NCBI GenBank assembly: GCA_017439405.1
Contig: JAFSJF010000069.1
Coordinates: 62,001-126,000 of the forward strand
Direction of reading: 5' to 3'
DNA from: Bacteroidales bacterium
Lineage (GTDB): Bacteria > Bacteroidota > Bacteroidia > Bacteroidales > F082
DNA length: 64,000 nt
A model generated the notes under the pieces. It was not told the origin of the DNA, did not search any database, and saw only the letters and a list, made by a program, of their open reading frames with translations. Below, piece by piece: positions 52,986-60,614 of the stretch. Numbering within the stretch: the first letter of the stretch is position 1; each line of letters opens with the position of its first letter. Made by a program: the position numbers and the translations under genes.

Positions 52986-53735
52986 CATTTTCTCTATCAT
53001 ACGCAGTTTCTTCTTAAAGCGGTTCTGTTTCACGTCGGGGCGGGTCAGGCAGGTGCCGATGCAGTATTTGCTGACCTTGAAGGGCCTGATTCTCAAGTCG
53101 AAAAGCACGTCCTTGAGCAGCGAGTGGGCGCGACCGTCCTGCTTGAGTTCCATCACCACCAAGGGCGACATCGAGGCCGTCGCGCCGTTGCGCAGGTTCT
53201 CGAAACGCAGGTTGCAGTCGATGGTGAGGCGCTCGGTCTTGCCGTAGTTCACTAAGGTGATTCGGTCGAAGATGGTCGTGAGGTGCGGGCTGAGCGAACC
53301 GACCTCGTAAGGCTGCTTCTCGGCCAAGAACGCCGCCGCTTCGGGGTTGTCGATGATGTTGGGGATGGGTTCCACGGCGATGCGTTTCTTCTTCGTGCGG
53401 CCCTTGTTGCTCTTGTGCTTCACCTCGCAGAAGGTCAGGCGCGAATCGACGTAGGTGCGCACGCGCACCTTGTCGCGCACCAAGTGGCGGTTGTGGTGGA
53501 TGAGGTACATCGTCAGGTCGGGCGTGTCGTAATACACGGTGCTGTAGGGCGACAGGCGTTTGCCTTCCACCTCTTGGGCATAGTAGCCCTCGCGGATGCG
53601 CAGCAAGATGTCCACCAACTGCGCCTCCGTGACGAGATACTTCGTGTCGATGCGGTTCATCAGCTTCACGCCGCTCATCTCGTCCAAAGTAATCGGCTTC
53701 ATGCCGCGCACTATGTCGAGGATCGCGTCCATCAT
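52962..53735 (-). CDS. VTC-domain polyphosphate polymerase-like protein
   Basis: A 257-residue protein with a VTC (CYTH-like tunnel) domain. The conserved basic and acidic tunnel residues are visible: KLMNRIDTKYLV, DKVRVRTYVDS, FCEVKHKSNKGRTKKKRIAV, VVMELKQDG and RIRPFKVSKYCIG. In eukaryotic Vtc4 this fold makes polyphosphate; bacterial relatives next to DUF4956 are probably similar. It overlaps the YD-type gene upstream by four bases. Its C-terminus runs into a repeat element. Confidence 0.87.
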   Translation of the reverse strand: MMDAILDIVRGMKPITLDEMSGVKLMNRIDTKYLVTEAQLVDILLRIREGYYAQEVEGKRLSPYSTVYYDTPDLTMYLIHHNRHLVRDKVRVRTYVDSRLTFCEVKHKSNKGRTKKKRIAVEPIPNIIDNPEAAAFLAEKQPYEVGSLSPHLTTIFDRITLVNYGKTERLTIDCNLRFENLRNGATASMSPLVVMELKQDGRAHSLLKDVLFDLRIRPFKVSKYCIGTCLTRPDVKQNRFKKKLRMIEKMRALSYKL

Positions 53736-54163
53736 TCCTTGAACACGACCTCGAAGGTCTTCACCGACTCCAATTTGCCGTTGGGATAGTAGTTCAGCTG
53801 GCGTTTCTTCGAGCCGTCTTCGTTGTACTCGAACTTGCGGATGCGCACCACCTTGTCGCGGTCATTGTACTCGATTTCGCGCACCACCTTGGCTTCCACG
53901 CCGCTGCCTTCGGGGTATTCGCTCACCACGCGCGACTTCTGCCCGTAGCTGGCGTATTCGATTTCCTCAATCTTGCGGCCCAGCTCGTCGTAAGTCGTCA
54001 CATGGTCGAGGAAGGCGCGTTTGCTGCCCGCCTGCGTGTTCCATTCCTTGACAGTCATGCCCTTGCGGTTCTCGCGCTTGATGACCGTGGCCTCGCTCAC
54101 CGTTTGGGCCGTAGCCCAACCACCGATGGCAAGCAAAAACATCACCATTGCTAAACGTTTCAT
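53732..54163 (-). CDS. Secreted YD-repeat-like small protein
   Basis: A 143-residue protein with a signal peptide (MKRLAMVMFLLAIGGWATAQ). I start it at the ATG at 54163; the frame can extend only to a TTG at 54169. The body has short repeats of the YD/MORN type (TTYDELGRKIEEIEYASYG, REIEYNDRDKVVRIRKFEYN, LNYYPNGKLESVKTFEV). It overlaps the VTC gene by four bases and is probably part of the same envelope process. Function unknown. Confidence 0.75.
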   Translation of the reverse strand: MKRLAMVMFLLAIGGWATAQTVSEATVIKRENRKGMTVKEWNTQAGSKRAFLDHVTTYDELGRKIEEIEYASYGQKSRVVSEYPEGSGVEAKVVREIEYNDRDKVVRIRKFEYNEDGSKKRQLNYYPNGKLESVKTFEVVFKE

Positions 54164-54182
54164 AATCAATTGTATATTTAAG

Positions 54183-54252
54183 ATTCAAAATTCAAAATTC
54201 CGCATTCTTAATTCTGCATTCTGCATTCTGCATTCTTAATTCCGCATTTCCT
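54183..54252. repeat. 7-mer tandem repeat (ATTCNNN)
   Basis: Ten 7-base units in perfect register (ATTCAAA, ATTCAAA, ATTCCGC, ATTCTTA, ATTCTGC three times, ATTCTTA, ATTCCGC, ATTTCCT) between the lipoprotein stop and the YD gene. Confidence 0.9.
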
Positions 54253-54261
54253 ACCTCCTAC

Positions 54262-54978
54262 CTATACATTAATGACAACCTCAAACTGTTCGTCGAGTTC
54301 AAGGATTTGTCCGGCTTCGCCGACGGTGATGGACTGGAACAGCAGTTCGGGCATTTCGGTCGTGATGTCTTCCGTAACGGTAAACACCTCGTATTCACCT
54401 GGTTGCAGTTTTTGGAAGGCGAACCAGCCGTCAGCGCCTACACGCACGTCGTCGAAGTGCATCTCCTCGCCCACTCGGCGGATGTAGACGCGATGTTCGT
54501 AGGCCCAGCCTTCGCCTTGCCAGCTGCCGTTGTGGTAGAACGAGGCATGCACGCGCCCTTTCACGATGGATGTACCGTAGGCCTTGCCGTCGTGGATGTA
54601 GAGGGTGGGCACTTGCGCCACCGCGCCACGAGCCAGTTCAACGTCTTCACTCACAGCGATTTTCTCGCCCGAAGGCAAGGTGGAATAGGCATACACGGTG
54701 TAACACCCCGGCGTGAGGTACTCGAACTGGTACATTCCGTCTTGCCCGGTCTCCACATCGTCGCCGAAGTAGCCGTTGTCGCCATACACGAGGAACACGT
54801 CGGTCTTGGCGGCGGCCATCGTGTCGGGGGTCAGTGTGTAGTCGTCGTCGGGATGGTGGACGAGTTTCACGAAGCCTTGAATGGTGGCCGTGCCGCCCTT
54901 GCCTTCGCCTTTGTTGCACGAACTCATCATCACGGCCAATACCAATACCGACATCAAAAATTTCATATTTCTATTCAT
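54262..54978 (-). CDS. Lipoprotein with carboxypeptidase-regulatory-like domains
   Basis: A 238-residue lipoprotein (VLVLAVMMSSCNKGE). Two beta-sandwich modules of the carboxypeptidase-regulatory/SpaA type follow: GTATIQGFVKLVHHPDDDYT with DGMYQFEYLTPGCYTVYAYS, and KGRVHASFYHNG with DGWFAFQKLQPGEYEVFTV. Such folds are structural or carbohydrate-binding. It heads the group that continues with the YD, VTC, DUF4956 and DUF2490 genes. The ATG at 54978 is used; an in-frame ATG at 54966 is also possible. Ligand unknown. Confidence 0.78.
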   Translation of the reverse strand: MNRNMKFLMSVLVLAVMMSSCNKGEGKGGTATIQGFVKLVHHPDDDYTLTPDTMAAAKTDVFLVYGDNGYFGDDVETGQDGMYQFEYLTPGCYTVYAYSTLPSGEKIAVSEDVELARGAVAQVPTLYIHDGKAYGTSIVKGRVHASFYHNGSWQGEGWAYEHRVYIRRVGEEMHFDDVRVGADGWFAFQKLQPGEYEVFTVTEDITTEMPELLFQSITVGEAGQILELDEQFEVVINV

Positions 54979-55077
54979 TTCACTGAAAATTGTGTTGCAA
55001 AAATATACATTTATAAACTATATTCGAAGTGTCAAATCCAATTATCATACCAAATGCCATAAAAAACAAGAAAAGCG

Positions 55078-55500
55078 TCATATATTGCTGCAAATCTTCT
55101 TCAAAACGTCCACGAATACCAAAACATCCTCTTCAGGAATACCTGCCAACGCCTTGTTCATCGTGTCGATGGCCAACTGTTTGGTGGAATCTTTGAGCGC
55201 CATTCCCTCGGCGGTCACAACGATGTTGTTCACACGACGGTCTTCCTTGGCTACGGAACGCGTCACCAAGCCCTTTTTCTCCAGATTGTCAATGAATTGC
55301 GTCACCGAATTCTTGTCCTTCTGGATGATGAAGGCGATGGCCTGCTGGGTGAGCGTGCCTTCGTTCCAAAGGGTGTCCATCACCAAATACTGCTCCGCCG
55401 TCAGGTTGACGCCGTTTTTCTTGAAGACCTCGGCCAAGTACTTCTTGAGCCTGCAATTCAGGATGTTGACGTAAACGCCAACTTGTTTTACGAGTATCAT
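55078..55500 (-). CDS. MarR family transcription regulator
   Basis: A 140-residue winged-helix regulator of the MarR family. The DNA-binding part has LTAEQYLVMDTLWNEGTLTQ, QAIAFIIQKDKNSVTQFIDN (recognition helix) and LEKKGLVTRSVAKEDRRVNN (wing with D-x-R). Dimer helices lie at both ends. The ligand is unknown. A promoter box lies 40 bases upstream. It is next to the AOS-SDR-VOC genes and may control one of them. Confidence 0.9.
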   Translation of the reverse strand: MILVKQVGVYVNILNCRLKKYLAEVFKKNGVNLTAEQYLVMDTLWNEGTLTQQAIAFIIQKDKNSVTQFIDNLEKKGLVTRSVAKEDRRVNNIVVTAEGMALKDSTKQLAIDTMNKALAGIPEEDVLVFVDVLKKICSNI

Positions 55501-55539
55501 ATTATCATATCTTTGGGATTATCTCATTTATTGAAAGTG

Positions 55540-55547
55540 CAAAGATA
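55540..55547 (-). promoter_or_regulatory. Promoter -7 box for marR
   Basis: TATCTTTG on the minus strand. A second TATCTTTGGG lies on the plus strand at about 55507, so the gap has a near-symmetric pair that could also be an operator. Confidence 0.6.
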
Positions 55548-55567
55548 TGACAATATTTCAAAGGCGC

Positions 55568-55596
55568 AAAAAAGAGAGCGATTTTTTTCGCTCTCT
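55568..55596 (-). terminator. Rho-independent terminator of the AOS gene
   Basis: On the minus strand GAGAGCGA pairs with TCGCTCTC around an A-run and is followed by TTTTTT, 20 bases past the stop. Confidence 0.88.
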
Positions 55597-55616
55597 AATC
55601 CGTACACTTGAAGATC

Positions 55617-56876
55617 TCACTCGATACGCATATTCGGCACCTCAGTGCCGTCATAATAGCCCGTGGCGAGCTTTTCCTTCACCTCCTTGAAGGCGTTCAA
55701 GGTGTAGTTGACGTCGTCCATCGTGTGCGCCGCCGTCGGGATGATGCGGAAGATAATCATGCCCTTGGGGATGACGGGATAGGTGACCACCGAGCAGAAG
55801 ATCTTGTAGTTCTCGCGCAAGTCCATGGCGATATTGGTGGCCTGCACCACGTCGCCCTGCACATGCACGGGCGTCACGCAAGCCTCGGCCGGACCGATGT
55901 CGAAGCCCAAGTCGCGGAAGCCGCTCTGCAAGGCGCGGGTCACCGTCCACAGCTGCTTGCGGAGTGCGTCGCCCTCGGCGCTGCGGATGATTTCGAGGCG
56001 CTTCTCGCAGCCTTCCACGATGGCCAACGGCAACGACTTGGCGTACATCTGCGATCGCATGTTATAACGCAGATACTCAATGACATACTTCGGCCCGGCC
56101 ACGAAGCCACCGATGATGGCCATGGCCTTGGCGTAGGCCCCGATGTAGATGTCGATGTCGTCCATCACGCCGAAGTGCTCCGAGGTGCCGCGCCCGTTGG
56201 GCCCCATCACGCCGAAGCCATGAGCGTCGTCGATGAGGATGCGGAAGCTGTATTTCTTCTTCAGGGCCACGATGCCGGCAAGGTCGCCAAGCGCGCCCGT
56301 CATGCCATACACGCCCTCGGTGATGACGAGGATGCCGCCACCCGTCTTGGCCACGACCTCGGTAGCCACTTTCAGCTTCTTCTCGAGGTCTTCCATGTTG
56401 TTGTGGCGGTATTTGTACTTGTTGCCAATGTGCAGGCGGATGCCGTCCAAGAGGCAGGCGTGGGCTTCGTTGTCATAGACGATCACGTCGTGCGGCGAAG
56501 TCAGCGTGTCGATGGTGGACACGATGCCTTGGTAGCCGAAGTTGAAGAGGTAGGCGGCTTCCTTTTTCTCGAAGTCGGCAAGCTCGTGCTCGAAATGCTC
56601 GTGCATTCGCGTGTGGCCCGTCATCATGCGTGCGCCCATCGGGGCGGCGAGGCCGTATTTGGCGGCGGCTTCGGCGTCCACGCGGCGGATTTCAGGGTGG
56701 TTGGCCAAGCCCAAATAGTTGTTCAAGCTCCAGCAGAGCACTTCCCTGCCGTTGAAGGTCATGCGCGGACCCATCTCGCCTTCCAAGCGGGGAAAAGCGA
56801 AATAGCCGTCGGCACGCTCGCGGTACTGCCCAATCGGGCCGCCGGAATCCTTTGATATTCTTTCGAAAATGTCCAT
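55617..56876 (-). CDS. Alpha-oxoamine synthase family PLP enzyme
   Basis: A 419-residue fold-type I PLP enzyme of the alpha-oxoamine synthase group (serine palmitoyltransferase / KBL / BioF). Key sites: NNYLGLANHPEIR, His139 in DNEAHACLLDG (ring stacking), DDAHGFGVMG at 216-225 (Asp and His that hold PLP), and the PLP lysine in YAKAMA at about 250. That motif is unusual, having YAKAMA where most members have (T/F)SKA. It joins an acyl-CoA and an amino acid; which ones cannot be told. The likely roles are sphingolipid synthesis or a related lipid. It is divergent from the SDR gene. Confidence 0.85.
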   Translation of the reverse strand: MDIFERISKDSGGPIGQYRERADGYFAFPRLEGEMGPRMTFNGREVLCWSLNNYLGLANHPEIRRVDAEAAAKYGLAAPMGARMMTGHTRMHEHFEHELADFEKKEAAYLFNFGYQGIVSTIDTLTSPHDVIVYDNEAHACLLDGIRLHIGNKYKYRHNNMEDLEKKLKVATEVVAKTGGGILVITEGVYGMTGALGDLAGIVALKKKYSFRILIDDAHGFGVMGPNGRGTSEHFGVMDDIDIYIGAYAKAMAIIGGFVAGPKYVIEYLRYNMRSQMYAKSLPLAIVEGCEKRLEIIRSAEGDALRKQLWTVTRALQSGFRDLGFDIGPAEACVTPVHVQGDVVQATNIAMDLRENYKIFCSVVTYPVIPKGMIIFRIIPTAAHTMDDVNYTLNAFKEVKEKLATGYYDGTEVPNMRIE

Positions 56877-56886
56877 CTTTATTAGT

Positions 56887-56992
56887 TTGTAGTTTGCAGT
56901 TGTCCAGTTGTTCAGTTATTCAGTTGTTCGGTTGTAGGGCTGTCACACTGTGGCAGCCGAACCAATTGTAGGGCTGTCACACCGTGGCAGCC
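56887..56992. repeat. 7/8-mer repeats and two GGCTGTCAC hairpins
   Basis: AGTTTGT/AGTTGTTC-type units (56887-56935) are followed by two copies of GTAGGGCTGTCACACYGTGG-CAGCC (hairpins 56938-56958 and 56972-56992), all in the gap between the AOS and SDR genes. Confidence 0.8.
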
Positions 56993-57054
56993 GCATTTTG
57001 GGGCAACAAAATTAGTAAATATATTGATTATCCCAACCGTGAAGGATTTATTTT

Positions 57055-57062
57055 TAATTTTG
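57055..57062 (+). promoter_or_regulatory. Promoter -7 box for the SDR gene
   Basis: TAATTTTG matches TAnnTTTG. It gives a leader of about 115 bases holding the hairpins at 57102-57156. Confidence 0.55.
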
Positions 57063-57101
57063 CAGGCGGAAAGCTGGGCTTCTTGACTGCCCGGCAGGCC
57101 A

Positions 57102-57156
57102 CGTCCCGAAGGGACGACACCTTATTAACCCCACACAAGCCCAGCGCAGTGTGGGG
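57102..57156. repeat. Two hairpins in the SDR leader
   Basis: CGTCCC/GGGACG around GAA (57102-57116) and CCCCACAC/GTGTGGGG (57129-57156). The CGTCCCGAAGGGACG form looks like an interspersed repeat; a related ATCGTCCCTACGGGACT lies at about 60547. Confidence 0.65.
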
Positions 57157-57182
57157 CAGCAACCCAACAGAAAAAGTACAAA

Positions 57183-57974
57183 ATGCTAAACCTCAAAGAC
57201 AAAACGGCACTCGTCACCGGCGCAGGCACAGGCATCGGACGCAGCATCGCCCTGCACTTAGCCAAGGAAGGCTGCCACCTCGTGCTGACCGGACTCGGCA
57301 TCGACGACCTCAACGCCGTGAAATCCGAATGCGAGCAACTCGGCGTGAACGCCTACGCCACCGAGACCCAACTCGACGACTACACCTCCATCGACCGCCT
57401 CCACGACTTCGTGATTTCCAACCACTTGACCATCGACCTCTTCGTCCTCAACGCGGGCATCTCGCAACGCGAAAAGGCACTCGACACCGACATCAGCGTC
57501 GATGAGAAAATCCTGAAAATAGACTTCCTCAGCGGGGTGTATCTCGTCAAGAAGTTCAAGGAGATGATTCTCGCCAAGGAGCATGTCCAGTTCAGTGTCA
57601 CCACTTCCCTATCGGGACTCTTCGGCTTCCCGCTGCGCTCGGCGTATTGCGCGGCCAAACACGCCTTGTTCGGCTTCTATGAGTCTTTGGAATTGGAATA
57701 CGACAACATCAGCGTGACCTTCCTCATCCCGGGACGCATCAACACGCAAATCAGCAAGAGCGCCCTCCACGGCGACGGCACAGCCCACTCCAAGATGGAC
57801 GCCGGCCAAGCCAACGGCCTCGATGTAGACAAATGCGGCCAAATCGCCGTGTGTGCCATCAAGCGGCAGCGGCACCGCAAACTCATCGGAAAAACTGAAT
57901 TACTGATGGCGCATATCCATAAGTATTGCTTACCTTTGTATTACAAACTATCAAGAAAAATATCAGCAACATGA
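57183..57974 (+). CDS. SDR-family NAD(P)-dependent oxidoreductase
   Basis: A 263-residue short-chain dehydrogenase. The cofactor motif GAGTGIG is at 13-19, NAG at 90-92, catalytic Ser at 142-144 and the YxxxK pair in SAYCAAKH (Tyr155, Lys159). The sequence resembles the DHRS7 group of lipid- or steroid-type reductases, with a basic tail. It lies divergent from the alpha-oxoamine synthase gene and upstream of the VOC gene, so a role in reducing the ketone product of the synthase is possible but not shown. The stop is followed at once by a hairpin repeat. Confidence 0.9.
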   Translation: MLNLKDKTALVTGAGTGIGRSIALHLAKEGCHLVLTGLGIDDLNAVKSECEQLGVNAYATETQLDDYTSIDRLHDFVISNHLTIDLFVLNAGISQREKALDTDISVDEKILKIDFLSGVYLVKKFKEMILAKEHVQFSVTTSLSGLFGFPLRSAYCAAKHALFGFYESLELEYDNISVTFLIPGRINTQISKSALHGDGTAHSKMDAGQANGLDVDKCGQIAVCAIKRQRHRKLIGKTELLMAHIHKYCLPLYYKLSRKISAT

Positions 57975-58053
57975 TTAGCTTTAAGCCGTAAGCAGTAAGC
58001 CATAAGCAACGCAATCTCTTGGCTTACAGCTTACTACTTATAGCTTACAGCTA
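57975..58053. repeat. Inverted 7-mer tandem repeat (TAAGCYR units)
   Basis: The left arm (57975-58008) has TTTAAGC, CGTAAGC, AGTAAGC and CATAAGC-type units. The right arm (58020-58053) has the complement (GGCTTAC, AGCTTAC). The loop is about 11 bases. It starts directly after the SDR stop and ends just before the VOC start. The design and unit match 1902-1977. Confidence 0.9.
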
Positions 58054-58066
58054 AAATACACACACC

Positions 58067-59134
58067 ATGAACGAAAAAATCATCTGCGGCATACAGCAAG
58101 TGGGCATCGGCGTGAGCGACTTCGTCGAAGCCTGGAAATGGTACTACGACAACTTCGGTTTCGAAATCAAAATCGTTGACGACGAAGGCGTGGCCGAGCG
58201 AATGCTGCCCTACACGGGCGGCAAGCCCCAGCCACGTCGTTCTGGCATCGCGGTAAACATTCGCGGCGGTGGCGGCTTCGAAATCTGGCAACCCAAAGGC
58301 CGCCCGCTGAACTACTTGAAAGAGCCTGTCAGACTCGGCGACTTGGGTATCTTCGTCGCCAAAGTCAAGACGGCGGACATCGAAGCAGCTTACAACACCT
58401 TTATTAATAAGGACCTCGACGTCGTCAGCGAAATCCTCACCGCGCCAACAGGCCAGAAGCATTTCTTCTTGAAAGACCCCTACGACAACCTGTTCCAGCT
58501 CGAACAGGACGACTACGTCTTCATCGACGAGAAAAAACTGACGGGCGGTGCCAACGGCGCCGTCATCGGCGTGAGCGACATCGACCGTTCACTGCCCTTC
58601 TATATGCAACTGCTCGAATACGATAAGATCGTCTTCGACCAGACTGGCGTTTTTGAGGATTTGCAAGCCCTTGAAGGCGGCAAAAGCACCCTGCGCCGCG
58701 TCGTTTTGGAACGCTCCAAGCCCATCGAAGGGCCTTTGAGCCGCATCATGGGCACCTCACATTTAGAGCTCATCCAAGCCGTTGATGTGCCAGGCAAGAA
58801 GCTCTACGAAAACCGCTTCTGGGGCGACCCGGGCTTCATCCACCTCTGCTTTGACGTGCGCCACATGGAGGCCGTCAAAATGCAGGCCGAAGCGATGGGG
58901 CATCCCTTCGTGTGCGACAGCGGCGCCGACTTCGGCATGGGCGATGCCAACGGCCACTTCACCTACGTCGAAGACCCCGACGGTACTTTGATCGAGTTTG
59001 TGGAAACATTCAAAATCCCAATTGCCAAGAAATTCGGGCTTTACCTCAACCTCGCCAACAAAGACGACCGCAAGCCGTTGGGCATTTTAAAGTTGCTTCG
59101 ATTCGCAAAGGTCAAGCGGGAGAGCATCAAATAA
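58067..59134 (+). CDS. Two-domain VOC family protein
   Basis: A 355-residue protein with tandem vicinal-oxygen-chelate modules. The first (residues about 5-150) opens GIQQVGIGVSDFVEAWKWYY and includes KHFFLKDPYDNLFQLEQDDY. The second (about 165-320) opens NGAVIGVSDIDRSLPFYMQL and has the metal-type His/Glu sites in THLELIQAVD, FIHLCFDVRH and YVEDPDGTLIEFVE. Family members are dioxygenases, lyases or isomerases; which one here is unclear. It follows the SDR gene through a hairpin repeat. Confidence 0.85.
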   Translation: MNEKIICGIQQVGIGVSDFVEAWKWYYDNFGFEIKIVDDEGVAERMLPYTGGKPQPRRSGIAVNIRGGGGFEIWQPKGRPLNYLKEPVRLGDLGIFVAKVKTADIEAAYNTFINKDLDVVSEILTAPTGQKHFFLKDPYDNLFQLEQDDYVFIDEKKLTGGANGAVIGVSDIDRSLPFYMQLLEYDKIVFDQTGVFEDLQALEGGKSTLRRVVLERSKPIEGPLSRIMGTSHLELIQAVDVPGKKLYENRFWGDPGFIHLCFDVRHMEAVKMQAEAMGHPFVCDSGADFGMGDANGHFTYVEDPDGTLIEFVETFKIPIAKKFGLYLNLANKDDRKPLGILKLLRFAKVKRESIK

Positions 59135-59137
59135 TAG

Positions 59138-59165
59138 AACAGCCGACCCCATAGGGTCGGCTGTT
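59138..59165. terminator. Bidirectional terminator between VOC and skp genes
   Basis: AACAGCCGACCC pairs perfectly with GGGTCGGCTGTT around CATA, between the convergent VOC and skp genes. Confidence 0.85.
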
Positions 59166-59209
59166 CCGCTACATTGTAGCTATCCTTGATACAAATTCCA
59201 CTTTGTCAA

Positions 59210-59725
59210 TCACTTTACGCCCAACTTGGCCTTGACGTCATTGGTGGCATCGATGGCATCGGTACCCACATAGACGGCGGCTCCCGTGGCAAGATCGAGG
59301 ACATAGGTGTAACCCTTTTCCTTACCCACCGTGTTGATGGCGTTCTGGATCTTGTCGAGGATGGGTTTCAGCAGTTCGGCGCGCTTGGCCTCGAATTCCT
59401 GCTCGGCGTTGGCTTGGAACTGCTGGATACGGTTCTGGATGTCTATGATTTCCTTCTCCTTAGACTGCTTGACCAGATTCGACATCGTGGCTTGGTTGGC
59501 TTCGTAGTCCTGCATCTTGGTCTGATACTCGTTGGCCATGGTCTGAAGCTGCGACTGAAGCTCATTGTAATACTTTTCCATTGCCTTCTCTGCCGTAGTC
59601 TTGTCAGGCATGGCATCCAAAATCTCAGCCGTGTTAACATGGGCAATCTTAACTTGGGCATGAGCCATCCCGCTCATCACAAAAAGGGCGACACCCAAAA
59701 ACAATACTTTGAATAACTTGTTCAT
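59210..59725 (-). CDS. OmpH/Skp family periplasmic chaperone (second copy)
   Basis: A 171-residue periplasmic chaperone with a signal peptide (MNKLFKVLFLGVALFVMSGM, AHAQ). The start of the mature part (KIAHVNTAEILDAMPD) and the long coiled-coil arms (AMEKYYNELQSQLQTMANEY; EKEIIDIQNRIQQFQANAEQ) followed by YTYVLDLATGAAVYV are typical of Skp. It carries unfolded outer-membrane proteins to BamA. It follows the first skp and bamA on the same strand but has its own promoter box at 59775. Confidence 0.93.
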   Translation of the reverse strand: MNKLFKVLFLGVALFVMSGMAHAQVKIAHVNTAEILDAMPDKTTAEKAMEKYYNELQSQLQTMANEYQTKMQDYEANQATMSNLVKQSKEKEIIDIQNRIQQFQANAEQEFEAKRAELLKPILDKIQNAINTVGKEKGYTYVLDLATGAAVYVGTDAIDATNDVKAKLGVK

Positions 59726-59774
59726 TTTATTGACTTTTAATAAATTAACTCTCTAATTTCAGATTTTCAGGCTG

Positions 59775-59782
59775 CAAAGATA
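59775..59782 (-). promoter_or_regulatory. Promoter -7 box for the second skp
   Basis: TATCTTTG on the minus strand, 50 bases upstream of the start. Confidence 0.65.
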
Positions 59783-59815
59783 CAGAATTATTCCATTTCC
59801 TCCCCAAAAACGGCA

Positions 59816-60439
59816 TTATTTCTTCGGTTTCACGCTGCCACCCGCCGAACCAGCACCCGCATTGCCTGCCTTACGACGGTCTTCGCGGCGAACGGTCTGC
59901 ATGACGTTGCCAAGCTGGTCGAGAACGTCATCGCTGATGTCGTTCTTGTCACTCGCGTAAAGAATTGAGGTACCCGAAGCGAGGTCAAGGACGAAGGCAT
60001 AGTTTTTCTGTTGTGCGATTTCCTGCATGGCGGTGTAGATCTTCTCTTGGATGGGTTGCACCAATTCGGTACGTTTCTGGAAAAGTTGGCCGTCGGAGCC
60101 GAAATACCGCATCTGCAAGTTTTTGGCTTCCTGCTCCTTTGCAATGATGGCTTGCTCTCGGGCCTGTTTTTGGTCTTCCGAGAGAAGCAGTTTCTCCGTT
60201 TGATACTTGGAATACATCTCTTCCACCTTATCGAAGGCTGCCTTCACTTCCTTTTGCCATTTGGTTGACAAGGATTCCAATTCCGATTGTGCGTCACCAT
60301 ACTCGGGAATGTTGCTCATAATGTACTCGGAATCAACGTAAACGATTTTCTGGCCTCCGCCAACTATTTGGGCGTGAGCGCACATGACACCGCCCCAAAC
60401 CAAGGCGGCTGTCAAAACTAAGTTTCCAATTGCTTTCAT
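59816..60439 (-). CDS. skp: OmpH/Skp family periplasmic chaperone (first copy)
   Basis: A 207-residue protein with a signal peptide (MKAIGNLVLTAALVWGGVMC, AHAQ). I start it at 60439, the signal-peptide methionine. The mature part opens KIVYVDSEYIMSNIPEYGD, followed by coiled coil (SELESLSTKWQKEVKAAFDK; AREQAIIAKEQEAKNLQMRY) and FVLDLASGTSILY. A Gly/Ala/Lys tail (AGNAGAGSAGGSVKPKK) is longer than in the second copy. Located after bamA, in the usual uppS-bamA-skp-skp order. Confidence 0.93.
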   Translation of the reverse strand: MKAIGNLVLTAALVWGGVMCAHAQIVGGGQKIVYVDSEYIMSNIPEYGDAQSELESLSTKWQKEVKAAFDKVEEMYSKYQTEKLLLSEDQKQAREQAIIAKEQEAKNLQMRYFGSDGQLFQKRTELVQPIQEKIYTAMQEIAQQKNYAFVLDLASGTSILYASDKNDISDDVLDQLGNVMQTVRREDRRKAGNAGAGSAGGSVKPKK

Positions 60440-60592
60440 TTTTCTGTTATTTGTTTGCTTTGTTTTCTCTATCAATAATCGTTCCAAAAACTCTTTCCGT
60501 CATTACTTGAGGGGTTTCGCTGCGCTTCACCACCTGCCTATTATCCATCGTCCCTACGGGACTATCCTCCTTCTGACAATTCCCAACCCAAA

Positions 60593-60613
60593 ACTATCAA
60601 CTGTCAACTATCA
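60593..60613. repeat. 7-mer tandem repeat (ACTATCA) at the bamA stop
   Basis: ACTATCA, ACTGTCA, ACTATCA in register, ending one base before the bamA stop codon (60615-60617). The rest of the gap to 60440 shows a CGTCCCTACGGGAC hairpin at about 60549 and nothing more. Confidence 0.75.
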
Positions 60614-60614
60614 A

